From: Acidocella sp. 35-58-6
GTDB lineage: Bacteria; Pseudomonadota; Alphaproteobacteria; Acetobacterales; Acetobacteraceae
Direction: 5' to 3'
NCBI GenBank assembly: GCA_002281005.1
Contig: NCFD01000057.1
Location: forward strand, 1 to 7,087
DNA: 7,087 nt
A program made the position numbers and the translations under genes. This document shows positions 1-6,935 of the stretch, piece after piece. A model generated the notes under the pieces. The model saw nothing but the letters and a program-made list of their open reading frames with translations. It had not been told where the DNA came from and searched no databases. Within the stretch, counting starts at the first letter, position 1, and every line of letters begins with the position of its first letter.

Positions 1-96
1 CCCGAAGGCATAAAAACTGCCCGCGTGAGCGGCAACCGGCGACAAACACGTGGCGGCGAACAGGAGGGGCGCAAAGCGGCGCGAGAATTTTTTCAT
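1..96 (-). CDS. Secreted protein, N-terminal fragment with signal peptide (possible GDSL esterase/autotransporter)
   Basis: Reading from the ATG at 96 to the window edge gives 32 codons without a stop; the rest lies outside the window. The protein begins MKKFSRRFAPLLFAATCLSP and continues VAAHAGSFYAFG. This is a textbook Sec signal peptide: a basic n-region (K2, K3, R6, R7), a hydrophobic core at about residues 9-22, and an AHA cleavage site near residue 25. The mature protein should therefore be periplasmic, outer-membrane or secreted. The first mature residues SFYAFG match the approach to block I (F-G-D-S) of GDSL/SGNH esterases, which often sits right behind the signal peptide in autotransporter esterases, but the D-S would fall just past the edge, so this is only a guess. 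A well-spaced AGGGA supports the start. It lies downstream of glnD on the same strand, 101 bp away. Confidence 0.75.
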   Translation of the reverse strand, partial: MKKFSRRFAPLLFAATCLSPVAAHAGSFYAFG

Positions 97-197
97 GACG
101 GCATCCCTATTTGGTACGTTTATTTAAGGTAACGTTTACGTAAGTTAGGGTAAGCGAACGTCAATATATTCGTCAATGAAATAATTCGGGGAGAGAA
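97..197 (-). promoter_or_regulatory. AT-rich intergenic region with short repeats, probable promoter of the secreted protein gene
   Basis: This gap is clearly more AT-rich than the genes on either side. It holds a direct repeat of CGTCAAT at 159-165 and 171-177, which on the minus strand puts two TTGACG hexamers (good -35 matches) 12 bp apart. It also has three GTAA words starting at 129, 140 and 150, about one helical turn apart, and the palindromes AACGTT (131-136) and TTACGTAA (136-143). No convincing -10 lies 16-18 bases from either TTGACG: the best are TTACCC and TACGTA. The repeats may be regulator sites, but no known operator is recognised. Confidence 0.4.
104..108 (-). promoter_or_regulatory. 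Ribosome binding site of the secreted protein gene
   Basis: On the minus strand AGGGA stands seven bases before the ATG at 96. It is the best Shine-Dalgarno match of any gene in the window and fixes the start of a gene otherwise seen only as a fragment. Confidence 0.6.
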
Positions 198-200
198 TTA
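182..200 (-). terminator. Weak AT-rich hairpin at the end of glnD
   Basis: TAATTC (182-187) and GAATTA (195-200) can pair as a 6-bp stem around a 7-base loop. The stem includes the glnD stop codon at 198-200, and on the minus strand it is followed by TTTCATTG rather than a real U-tract. The stem is short and AT-rich, so it is a poor intrinsic terminator. It may only be a 3'-end stabiliser or chance. Confidence 0.2.
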
Positions 201-3002
201 AGCGGCGTTGGCCCTTCGTTTGGGGGTGGCCACCGGCGGTGGGTCTTCGGCGGTGGGGGTTAGGGCTTCCAGCAAAGCGTTGCGCAACTGCGCCAATTTA
301 CGCTCATTCTCGATCTTCATGCCAAACACGTCTTTGACGTAGAACACGTCAACCGCGCGAACGCCGTAGGTAGTGACATGCGCCGAAGCAATTTGCAGCC
401 CCTCGTCACTAATTGCCGCGGTGACATCATGCAGCAGGCCGGGCCGGTCTCGGCCGTTCACTTCAATAACAGTATGGCGATTCGAGGCGCGGTTATCGAC
501 CACCACGCGCGGCGGCACATGGATCGCGCGCATCCGGCCCGGCAGCAGACTGCGGGTGGCCTTACGGATTTCAGCACTGAGTTTAAGCCGGCCTTCAAGC
601 GCCTGCTCCACCAGCGTGGAAAGCCGGGCTAAACGGTGCGGGGCGTCGTAAGGGCCACCGGCGGCGTCTTGAATCCAGAAGGTATCCAGCGCCATGCCAT
701 CTGTGAGCGTATGAATACGGGCATCGACGATCGAGGCGCCTGCGATGGCCAATGCGCCGGCGATACGGCTGAACAGGCCGGCATGGTCGGCAGTGTAAAC
801 CACCACCTCGGTCACGGCGCGGGCGGGCAACGGCTCGGCATGAACGGTGAGCGGCGCGTTGCGGGATTTTGCATCGCGGATCATGCGAGCATGGCGCTCG
901 ATGCTCTCGGGGTCGAACCCGAGCCAGTAGCTGGGGTAGCCTAGCGAGAGGAATTCCTCCCGCGCCGCCGCCGGCCAGTCAGCCAGCATTTCGCCGACGA
1001 CATCCTTGACCCGGCTGATACGCGCGTCGCGCTCGGTAGTGGAGAGCCCGCCTTCCAGCACTTCCGCCACGCGGGCATAAAGCTCGCGCAGCAATGTGGC
1101 CTTCCAGCCGTTCCAGACTTTTGGGGAAACCGCGCGGATATCTGAAACCGTGAGGATCAGCAGCAGGCGCAAGCGCTCGGGCGATTGGATGGTGTCGGCC
1201 AAGTCGAGGATGGTTTTGGGGTCATCGATGTCGCGGGAGAAAGCGGTCTGGCTAAGCAGCAGATGATGCAAAATCAGCCAGGAGGCCATCTCGGTCTCCT
1301 CCGCGGTGAGACCCAAGGCCGGGCCAACATGCAGGGCAATTTCAGCACCCAGTTCGGAATGGTCGCCGCCGCGGCCTTTGGCGATGTCGTGCAGGAGCAG
1401 TGCCACATACAAAGCGCGGCGCGATTGCACCTGTTCCATCAGTTCGCTCGCCACCGGGGCGATTTGCGAGAGGTCACCGGCTTCGATGGTGTTCAGAACC
1501 TTGATGGCCTGCACGGTATGAACATCAACGGTGTAAACATGGTAGGTGTCGAACTGCATTTGCCCGACAATGCGCCGCCAATCCGGCAAATAGCGCCCGA
1601 GCACGCCGGTTTCGTTCAAAAGCGTTAGCCAGCGCGCGGAATCGCAGGAGCGCTCACTGCCGTCCTTGTCCTCGCCGCCGCATAGCAGGTTCAGGAACAA
1701 CGCTGCCGCCGGCTTGTTACCGCGCAAATCCGCCGCCAGGTTGGAGCTACGGATCAGCATCCGCAGCGCCAGCGGGTGCAGTTCCAGATGACGATCGCGG
1801 GCATTCAGCAAAATGCGGAAGATGCTGGTGGGGTCAGACTCCGGCTCGTGCCCAGGGGCAAATAAAATTTTACCGTCAGCCAGCACAAACCCTGCTTCAA
1901 GCAGCGCGGCGTCGGTGGTTTTGGCGATGGCGGGGGGGCCAAGGGCGGCACGAATTAACGCCGGTTCCAGCACGCCCGTCACGCGGGCCACTTCGCGCAC
2001 CACCAGGAAGTAATGCCGCATGAAACGCTCAACGCCATCCTGACGGCCATGCTTGGTGTAACCCATCCGGGCACCCACAACCGGCTGGAAGTCGAACGTC
2101 AAACGCTCCTCGGCGCGGCCCGCGACGTAGTGCAGATGAAAGCGCACGGTCCACAGATATTCCCAGGCACGTTTACAGGCGCGGGCTTCGGTTTCAGTGA
2201 GAATGCCGCCGCCCGGTGCGTCCTTGCCGACCAGTTCGGTCATGGCGAAGGTGTTGAACACGTAGCGCGACAACCAATACAGGGTTTGCAAATCCCTGAG
2301 GCCACCTCTGCCCTCTTTCACGTTCGGCTCGACCATGAAGGGAGTTTCACCGAAGCGGCGGTGCCGCGCGGCACGCTCAGATTGCTTGGCTGTGATATAT
2401 TCCGCCGGGCCGTCGGCCGCGCAATCGGCTCGGAAAGCTTTCTGGAAGTCGGCAAACAGCGGGCGGTCACCGCACAGGCAGCGGGCATCGAGCAGGCTGG
2501 TGCGGATGGTGACATCACCCTTGGCCTCAGCCAGACATTCCTGGATGGAGCGGGTCGCGTGGCCGACCTTCAACCCAAGGTCCCACAAAAAGTACAAAAT
2601 AAACTCGACCGCACGTTCCACCCGCTCCGGGGCTTTGGTATCGGTGAGGAACAGCAGATCAATGTCGGAGAATGGCGCCAGAGTAGCGCGGCCATAACCA
2701 CCAGTGGCGGCCATCGCCAAACGGTCGGACTTCTCGATCGGCAGGATGGCCAGGGCGTAGCCGAACAGCGCTTGCAGCAGCTCATCCATCAGCCCGGCGT
2801 GCAGGCGGCCGGCGGCCAGGCCGTTGATATTGTCACGCTCAAAACGGGTTTGGACGTGCGACTGAATACGGCCCAATTGGCGGCGGAACACCGACAGAGC
2901 CATTTCACGCGTCGGCGGGGCAGTCAGAGGCACCAACTCCGCCAAGGCGACGGCAATTTCAGGCGGCTTATGCGACAAGGCAGTTGAATTTGGCATATCC
3001 AT
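198..3002 (-). CDS. glnD: [Protein-PII] uridylyltransferase / uridylyl-removing enzyme GlnD
   Basis: GlnD is the cytoplasmic nitrogen sensor: when glutamine is low it transfers UMP from UTP to PII proteins (GlnB/GlnK), and when glutamine is high it removes it, so controlling glutamine synthetase adenylylation and nitrogen-regulated transcription. All expected parts are present in 934 residues, a normal length. The nucleotidyltransferase motif GGYGRATLAPFSDIDLL is at 101-117, with metal ligands D113 and D115. The family motif KEGRGGLRDLQ is at 229-239. An HD hydrolase domain has H495, H538-D539 in LLHDIAKGRGGDHSELG, and H579-H580. Two C-terminal ACT domains, the likely glutamine sensors, begin near 731 (VVVYTADHAGLFSRIAGAL) and 844 (VIEVNGRDRPGLLHDVTAAI). 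The ATG at 3002 lies four bases past the mutS stop, with AAGG about 12 bases upstream inside mutS; the in-frame ATG two codons on is less well spaced. Co-transcription with mutS is likely. No frameshift or missing catalytic residue was seen. Confidence 0.97.
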   Translation of the reverse strand: MDMPNSTALSHKPPEIAVALAELVPLTAPPTREMALSVFRRQLGRIQSHVQTRFERDNINGLAAGRLHAGLMDELLQALFGYALAILPIEKSDRLAMAATGGYGRATLAPFSDIDLLFLTDTKAPERVERAVEFILYFLWDLGLKVGHATRSIQECLAEAKGDVTIRTSLLDARCLCGDRPLFADFQKAFRADCAADGPAEYITAKQSERAARHRRFGETPFMVEPNVKEGRGGLRDLQTLYWLSRYVFNTFAMTELVGKDAPGGGILTETEARACKRAWEYLWTVRFHLHYVAGRAEERLTFDFQPVVGARMGYTKHGRQDGVERFMRHYFLVVREVARVTGVLEPALIRAALGPPAIAKTTDAALLEAGFVLADGKILFAPGHEPESDPTSIFRILLNARDRHLELHPLALRMLIRSSNLAADLRGNKPAAALFLNLLCGGEDKDGSERSCDSARWLTLLNETGVLGRYLPDWRRIVGQMQFDTYHVYTVDVHTVQAIKVLNTIEAGDLSQIAPVASELMEQVQSRRALYVALLLHDIAKGRGGDHSELGAEIALHVGPALGLTAEETEMASWLILHHLLLSQTAFSRDIDDPKTILDLADTIQSPERLRLLLILTVSDIRAVSPKVWNGWKATLLRELYARVAEVLEGGLSTTERDARISRVKDVVGEMLADWPAAAREEFLSLGYPSYWLGFDPESIERHARMIRDAKSRNAPLTVHAEPLPARAVTEVVVYTADHAGLFSRIAGALAIAGASIVDARIHTLTDGMALDTFWIQDAAGGPYDAPHRLARLSTLVEQALEGRLKLSAEIRKATRSLLPGRMRAIHVPPRVVVDNRASNRHTVIEVNGRDRPGLLHDVTAAISDEGLQIASAHVTTYGVRAVDVFYVKDVFGMKIENERKLAQLRNALLEALTPTAEDPPPVATPKRRANAA

Positions 3003-3006
3003 TATT

Positions 3007-5604
3007 TTAGCTTGCCTTGTCCCGATGCGCCATCAACTTCGCACGTAGCTCGTATAACGCAGCGTGGGCCTCACGCGGGGTCATTTTATCGGGGTCTAGG
3101 GCTGCGAGTTCGGTTTCTATGGCTGAGTCCGCCGTCATTTCAGTGGAGGCGAAGAGTGGCAACATTCCAGAGGCAGGTCCAGTACGTTCCGCCGCTTTTA
3201 ATAACAATTCTGCGCGTTTTGCGACGCTTTCGGGCACCCCTGCCAAGCGTGCCACATGCACCCCCCAGCTTCGTTGCGCGGCACCTGTCGCCACTTCATG
3301 CATGAATACCACTTCGCCCCGCCATTCTTTCACCCGCATCGTGCACGCTTGTAAACGCGGCAATGCTTCGGAAAGCTGACATAGTTCATGGAAATGTGTG
3401 GCAAATATGGCGCGGCAGCGGATATTGCCATGCAGCGCCTCCAACACGGCCTGGGCGATGGCCAGACCGTCGCGCGTGCCGGTGCCGCGGCCAATTTCAT
3501 CGACGATGACAAAACTTTTGGGGCCGGCCTGGTGCAAAATGGCGGCGGCCTCGATCATCTCGACCATGAAGGTGGAGCGGCCACTTGCGAGGTCATCGGC
3601 CCCGCCGACGCGAGAGAATAACCGGTCCACCAGCCCCAGTTTCATCGCCTCGGCAGGGACCGGCAAGCCGGACTGGGCGAGGATGGTGAGCAGGGCGTTT
3701 TGGCGCAAGTACGTGGATTTACCAGCCATATTAGGGCCGGTGAGCAGCATCAGCCGCTGTGGCGGTGAGAGGTCGCAGTCGTTGGGCACGAAGCCAACAC
3801 CGGGGGGCAGTGCGGCTTCCACCACCGGATGCCGGCCGGCGGCGATCTCAAAGGCTTCATCATCAGACAACGCGGGCTGGCACCAGCGATTATTGGCGGC
3901 CAGAGATGCTGCTGACTGCAAAACATCCAGGAGCGCCAGGGCTTCGGCACATTCGGCCAAGGCTTCGGCCGCAGCCAGAACCTGTTTGATCAGCCAGGTG
4001 AACACCAGTTTTTCGCGCACCATGGCGCGGCTGGCGGCTTCCGAGATGCGTTGATCCAACGCGGATAGTTCCGGGTGGGTGAAGCGGGCACCGTTGGCCA
4101 TGCCTTGGCGCAAAATCAGCTCGGGGTTTTCACGCAGTTTTTCAACCGCCACGGCGGGGGCTTCCAGCACGTAGCCCAACTGGGCATGATGGCGGATTTT
4201 TAAGCTCGCCACAGCGTAGCGGGTGGCAAGCTCGGTCTGGAAGGCGGCAATCACCTGCCTGGTGTCATCACGCAGGCGCCTCTCGGCGTCGAGTTCGGCA
4301 TCGAAGCCAGGCTTGATGGCAGTGCCTTCATCAAGCTTCAGCGGCGCTGGTTCGGCCAAGGCTCGCGCCAATGTTTCAGCCAGGCCCGGGGCTGGGGCCA
4401 AGGCTTTGGCCGCGGCATCGAGCACCGCAACACCGGCTGGCAGCAGGGCGGCGGTCTGGGCCGCGGCGTCCAGCGCCCCGCGCACAGCGGCTAAATCCCG
4501 CGGCCCGGCGCGGTTGAGGGCGATGCGGGCTAAAGCGCGGGCGAGATCCGGCGCACCGCGTAGGCAATGCCGCAAACCATCAAGCGCGGCGGGCGCATCG
4601 CGCAGGGCCAGCCAGCCGGTCTGGCGCGATTGCAGGGCAGCGAGGTCAGTGATCGGGGCGGCCAGCCAGGAGGCCAATTTACGAGCACCGGCCGCACTCA
4701 CCGTGCGTTTGACGGCGCCGAGCAAGCTCCCCGCCTCGGCCCCGTTGCGAGCACGGGTGATTTCCAGGCTGGCGCGGGTGGCGGCATCCATCAGCAATTG
4801 GCCGGAACCACCGGCTGCAACCGGGCGCGACAGCCGGGGCATGGCACCCATCTGGGTGGCCTTAACGTAAGCCAATGCAGTGGCGGCGGCCAACGCCTCG
4901 GCGTCGGTGAACACCCCAAACGCCTCCAGGCTAGCCGCCCCGAACGCTGCTGCTAAATCCCGCCGTGCGGTGGCGGGTTGCGTTGGGCTCTGCATGGCCA
5001 GGCCGCTTGAGGCCACCCGGCGGCGGGCATAATTGCCTAAATCCACGCTCTCAGGTGCCAAAATTTCGGCCGGGTCAACCCGGCCCAGCAACGCCGCCAA
5101 ACTGGCCGCATCGCAGGCCTGGGTTTCAAACAGCCCCGTTGAAATGTCCAGCCAGGCCAGCGCCATCTCAACGCTCGTTTGCACCACCACCGCCAGAAAA
5201 TTGGCTTGGCCCGCCTCCAGCAAGCTCTCCTCGGTCAGCGTGCCCGGCGTGACCAGCCGCACCACCGCCCGAGCCAGCGGCCCCTTGGCCCCGCGCGCCT
5301 TGGCCGCTGCTGGGTCTTCCATCTGCTCCACAATCGCCACCCGGAAGCCGCGCCGGATCAGCCGCGCCAAATACACCTCAGCCTGCGAAACCGGCACGCC
5401 GCACATCGCAACCGGCACCCCCTGGTGACTGCCCCGCGCGGTCAGCGCAATGTCCAGCGCCGCCGAGGCCGCCTGCGCATCCTCAAAAAACAGCTCGTAA
5501 AAATCCCCCATCCGAAAAAACAGCAGCGCATCCGCGTGGTCCGCCTTAATGGCAAACCACTGAGCCATCGCCGGACTGGCACCTAAGGCAACGTCTTTGT
5601 TCAT
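3007..5604 (-). CDS. mutS: DNA mismatch repair protein MutS
   Basis: MutS binds mismatches and small loops behind the replication fork and, on ATP binding, recruits MutL. With the start at 5604 the protein has 865 residues, close to the usual 850-900. The mismatch-reading motif GDFYELF is at 33-39 (F35 inserts at the mismatch, E37 contacts it). The connector, lever and clamp regions fill the alanine-rich middle. The ATPase has Walker A GPNMAGKS at 623-630, signature GRSTFMVEM at 675-683, Walker B VIVDEIGRGT at 699-708 and H-loop ATHFHEL at 735-741. GMLPLF at 813-818 resembles a beta-clamp-binding peptide, and the tail DPDKMTPREAHAALYELRAKL is family-typical. The frame stays open 72 codons further upstream, to 5820, but that stretch is unlike MutS and runs opposite the neighbouring gene. 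The ATG at 5604 gives MNKDVALGASPAMAQWF, which aligns with other MutS N-termini. Oddities: R711 where Tyr/Phe is usual (GTSTYDG), and SWG at 779-781 where SYG is usual. Confidence 0.96.
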   Translation of the reverse strand: MNKDVALGASPAMAQWFAIKADHADALLFFRMGDFYELFFEDAQAASAALDIALTARGSHQGVPVAMCGVPVSQAEVYLARLIRRGFRVAIVEQMEDPAAAKARGAKGPLARAVVRLVTPGTLTEESLLEAGQANFLAVVVQTSVEMALAWLDISTGLFETQACDAASLAALLGRVDPAEILAPESVDLGNYARRRVASSGLAMQSPTQPATARRDLAAAFGAASLEAFGVFTDAEALAAATALAYVKATQMGAMPRLSRPVAAGGSGQLLMDAATRASLEITRARNGAEAGSLLGAVKRTVSAAGARKLASWLAAPITDLAALQSRQTGWLALRDAPAALDGLRHCLRGAPDLARALARIALNRAGPRDLAAVRGALDAAAQTAALLPAGVAVLDAAAKALAPAPGLAETLARALAEPAPLKLDEGTAIKPGFDAELDAERRLRDDTRQVIAAFQTELATRYAVASLKIRHHAQLGYVLEAPAVAVEKLRENPELILRQGMANGARFTHPELSALDQRISEAASRAMVREKLVFTWLIKQVLAAAEALAECAEALALLDVLQSAASLAANNRWCQPALSDDEAFEIAAGRHPVVEAALPPGVGFVPNDCDLSPPQRLMLLTGPNMAGKSTYLRQNALLTILAQSGLPVPAEAMKLGLVDRLFSRVGGADDLASGRSTFMVEMIEAAAILHQAGPKSFVIVDEIGRGTGTRDGLAIAQAVLEALHGNIRCRAIFATHFHELCQLSEALPRLQACTMRVKEWRGEVVFMHEVATGAAQRSWGVHVARLAGVPESVAKRAELLLKAAERTGPASGMLPLFASTEMTADSAIETELAALDPDKMTPREAHAALYELRAKLMAHRDKAS

Positions 5605-5610
5605 GGGATG

Positions 5611-5616
5611 ACTATA
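5611..5616 (-). promoter_or_regulatory. Candidate -10 element of mutS, placed for a leaderless transcript
   Basis: On the minus strand TATAGT is followed by CATCCC and then the mutS ATG at 5604. Transcription starting about seven bases past the hexamer would begin at the ATG itself. No Shine-Dalgarno stands in the 20 bases before the ATG. The -35 is weak: CTTTCG at 17 bp or TTTCGC at 16 bp. Leaderless mRNAs are known to be common in some alphaproteobacteria. Confidence 0.35.
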
Positions 5617-5706
5617 CAAGCCAAGTGAGGTTGCGAAAGAGCGGCAAGTCCAGGTGCAAAACCCCTCAGCCTTACTTCCTCCTTCCGAAACACCCACCAG
5701 GCGGTG

Positions 5707-5712
5707 TATCAT
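5707..5712 (+). promoter_or_regulatory. Candidate -10 element of the ycgN-like gene, placed for a leaderless transcript
   Basis: TATCAT is followed by CATCTC and then ATG at 5719, the same spacing as on the mutS side. A start about seven bases on would coincide with the ATG. The only Shine-Dalgarno candidate is AGGCGG at 5699-5704, 14 bases away, which is too far to be persuasive. The best -35 is TTCCGA at 5683-5688 (18-bp spacer), matching TTGACA at only three positions. Confidence 0.35.
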
Positions 5713-5718
5713 CATCTC

Positions 5719-6192
5719 ATGACAAAGGCGGATGCGTTTTGGCGGGTTAAGTCGTTGGCGGAGATGTCCCGGCTTGAGTGGGAGTCGCTGTGTGATGGGT
5801 GCGGGCGGTGCTGCCTGCATAAGCTGCGCGATGAGGACACTGACGAGATAAGTTTTACCAACGTGGCCTGCCGGTTACTGGATTTAAAAACCAGCCAGTG
5901 TTCCGATTATCCGAACCGCCGCAAAAAAATTCCTGACTGCGTACAATTGACGCCGGCGAAGTTGAAGACCGTTGATTGGTTGCCGCCGACCTGTGCTTAC
6001 CGGCTACTGGGTGAGGGTAAGGATTTGTTCCCGTGGCATCCATTGATTTCAGGGCGTGCTGAGAGCGTGCAGGAGGCGGGGGTCTCGGTGGCGGGACGAG
6101 CGCTGAGTGAGCGCGATGCCGGGCCGCTGGAGCATCATTTGGTGGAATGGCCGGGACAAGTGCCGACGCGCAAACGGGCCGTGGGCGCATGA
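5719..6192 (+). CDS. ycgN: YcgN-family (UPF0260) CxxCxxCC cysteine-cluster protein
   Basis: This 157-residue protein resembles Escherichia coli YcgN along most of its length as I recall it: [17 protein letters not shown] at 20-36, [18 protein letters not shown] at 38-55, [17 protein letters not shown] at 87-103, then a WHPLISG-like block. Eight cysteines (C25, C28, C31, C32, C51, C61, C74, C92) are the family's conserved set and probably bind zinc or an iron-sulfur cluster. There is no signal peptide or membrane segment, so it should be cytoplasmic. The biochemical role of the family is not established. ATG 5719 is preferred because [17 protein letters not shown] matches the family N-terminus; a GTG at 5704 would add five residues (MYHHL) without a ribosome site. 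Its stop overlaps the next gene's start as ATGA, so the two are probably co-translated. The symbol is by similarity. Confidence 0.9.
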   Translation: MTKADAFWRVKSLAEMSRLEWESLCDGCGRCCLHKLRDEDTDEISFTNVACRLLDLKTSQCSDYPNRRKKIPDCVQLTPAKLKTVDWLPPTCAYRLLGEGKDLFPWHPLISGRAESVQEAGVSVAGRALSERDAGPLEHHLVEWPGQVPTRKRAVGA

Positions 6193-6935
6193 ATGAGCTG
6201 GTAACCGAATTGGTGCCGGTGCGCGGCGAGTTGGCCAGTGTGGCATTTAAGCGCAGTGCGAGGGCCCGGAAAATTTCGCTGCGGGTGGATGCGGCGCAGG
6301 GCGGGATTGTGATTACTTTGCCGATGCGGGCTTCACGCAAGGCGGGGCTATCGTTATTGCAGACCCATGAAGATTGGGTGGCGGAGCGGCTGGCCTCGAT
6401 GCCGCAGGCGCTGCCCTTTGTAGCCGGCGCGGTGGTGCCGATTTCCGGCGTGGGGCACGTCATTACGCCGGTAAGCGATGCCCGGGGTGGCGCGTGGGTG
6501 GCGGAGGGCCGGATTTACGTGACGGGCAGTCCGGAGTTTTTAAGCCGGCGGGTGGCGGATTGCTTGAAGCGGCTGGCCAAGCAAAAACTAACCGCGATGG
6601 CAGCACAAAAAGCCAGACAAGCAGGGTTGAATCCGAAAAGCGTGCGAATGAAGGATACCCGTACGCGCTGGGGCAGTTGTGCGCCGGATGGCACGCTGGC
6701 GTTTTGCTGGCGGCTGATTCTAGCGCCGGAATTTGTGCAGGATTATGTGGTGGGCCATGAGGTGGCGCATTTGCGGCACATGAATCATGGCAAGCATTTT
6801 TGGGCGCTGACTGAGACCTTAACAGCACATCGCGCTGCTGCCAGCGCAGCGGCAGAACATGATGTTCTCGGCCACGTTTTCCGGCGAGATCAAAAAACTC
6901 GCCGACAGCATGATGAATGCGCCGCAGCTGATTGA
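6189..6935 (+). CDS. YgjP-like zinc metallopeptidase (DUF45/M48-type), 3' end replaced
   Basis: Of 248 residues, about the first 212 look like the YgjP/DUF45 metal-dependent hydrolase family. [13 protein letters not shown] (22-34) and [17 protein letters not shown] (42-58) form the N-terminal beta region, with [23 protein letters not shown] at 154-176 and the active site [18 protein letters not shown] at 188-205. H190, E191 and H194 form HExxH, and H200 or H203 may be the third zinc ligand. No signal peptide is seen; a cytoplasmic protein is expected. The role of the family is poorly known. The ATG at 6189 overlaps the upstream stop (ATGA); an in-frame ATG at 6147 lies inside the upstream gene and adds non-family sequence. 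After about residue 212 the usual tail (a Pro, then a helix with Trp-Leu-Arg) is missing. The last ~36 residues are an out-of-frame reading of RhlE-like DNA. The protein may be unstable or inactive despite its intact active site. Confidence 0.85.
   Translation: MNELVTELVPVRGELASVAFKRSARARKISLRVDAAQGGIVITLPMRASRKAGLSLLQTHEDWVAERLASMPQALPFVAGAVVPISGVGHVITPVSDARGGAWVAEGRIYVTGSPEFLSRRVADCLKRLAKQKLTAMAAQKARQAGLNPKSVRMKDTRTRWGSCAPDGTLAFCWRLILAPEFVQDYVVGHEVAHLRHMNHGKHFWALTETLTAHRAAASAAAEHDVLGHVFRRDQKTRRQHDECAAAD
6815..6850. other. Junction between the ygjP-like gene and rhlE-like sequence
   Basis: Up to about 6822 the ygjP frame reads family-like ([10 protein letters not shown]). From about 6826 another frame reads [19 protein letters not shown], which is RhlE. 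The changeover lies within roughly 25 bases around CACATCGCGCTGCTGCC, where both readings are still plausible (AHRAAA versus HIALLP), so a short shared microhomology may hide the exact breakpoint. No insertion sequence end, target duplication or att-like repeat is visible. Confidence 0.7.

Larger units (their letters stand above)
5605..5718. promoter_or_regulatory. Divergent intergenic region between mutS and the ycgN-like gene
   Basis: These 114 bp hold the start signals of both divergent transcription units. The two candidate -10 elements lie at the extreme ends, about 90 bp apart. The middle has a pyrimidine-rich run on plus (CTTACTTCCTCCTTCC at 5671-5686), which is a purine-rich GGAAGGAGG on minus. 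That looks like a Shine-Dalgarno, but it lies about 75 bases from the chosen mutS start and precedes no family-compatible start. An imperfect palindrome ACACC-N8-GGTGT at 5690-5707 overlaps the first base of the plus-strand -10 and could be an operator. No small ORF or RNA gene is supported here. Confidence 0.45.

Noticed and set aside
2013..2987. 324-codon open frame on plus, antisense to glnD
   Set aside because: It lies wholly inside glnD, is unlike any known family, and is the kind of long shadow frame expected opposite GC-rich genes.
3398..4054. 218-codon open frame on plus, antisense to mutS
   Set aside because: It is low-complexity Ser/Ala/Arg-rich translation opposite the conserved MutS ATPase domain.
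5704..5718. GTG start for the ycgN-like gene
   Set aside because: It has no ribosome site and adds only MYHHL; the ATG at 5719 fits the family N-terminus. It cannot be fully excluded because E. coli YcgN also has a few extra residues here.
5605..5820. N-terminal extension of MutS by 72 codons to an ATG at 5820
   Set aside because: The extension overlaps the opposite-strand ycgN-like gene and the divergent promoter region, has no MutS similarity, and the ATG at 5604 gives a family-typical N-terminus.
6147..6188. Upstream ATG for the metallopeptidase
   Set aside because: It lies inside the upstream gene and adds 14 residues unlike the family; ATGA overlap at 6189 is the typical coupled start.
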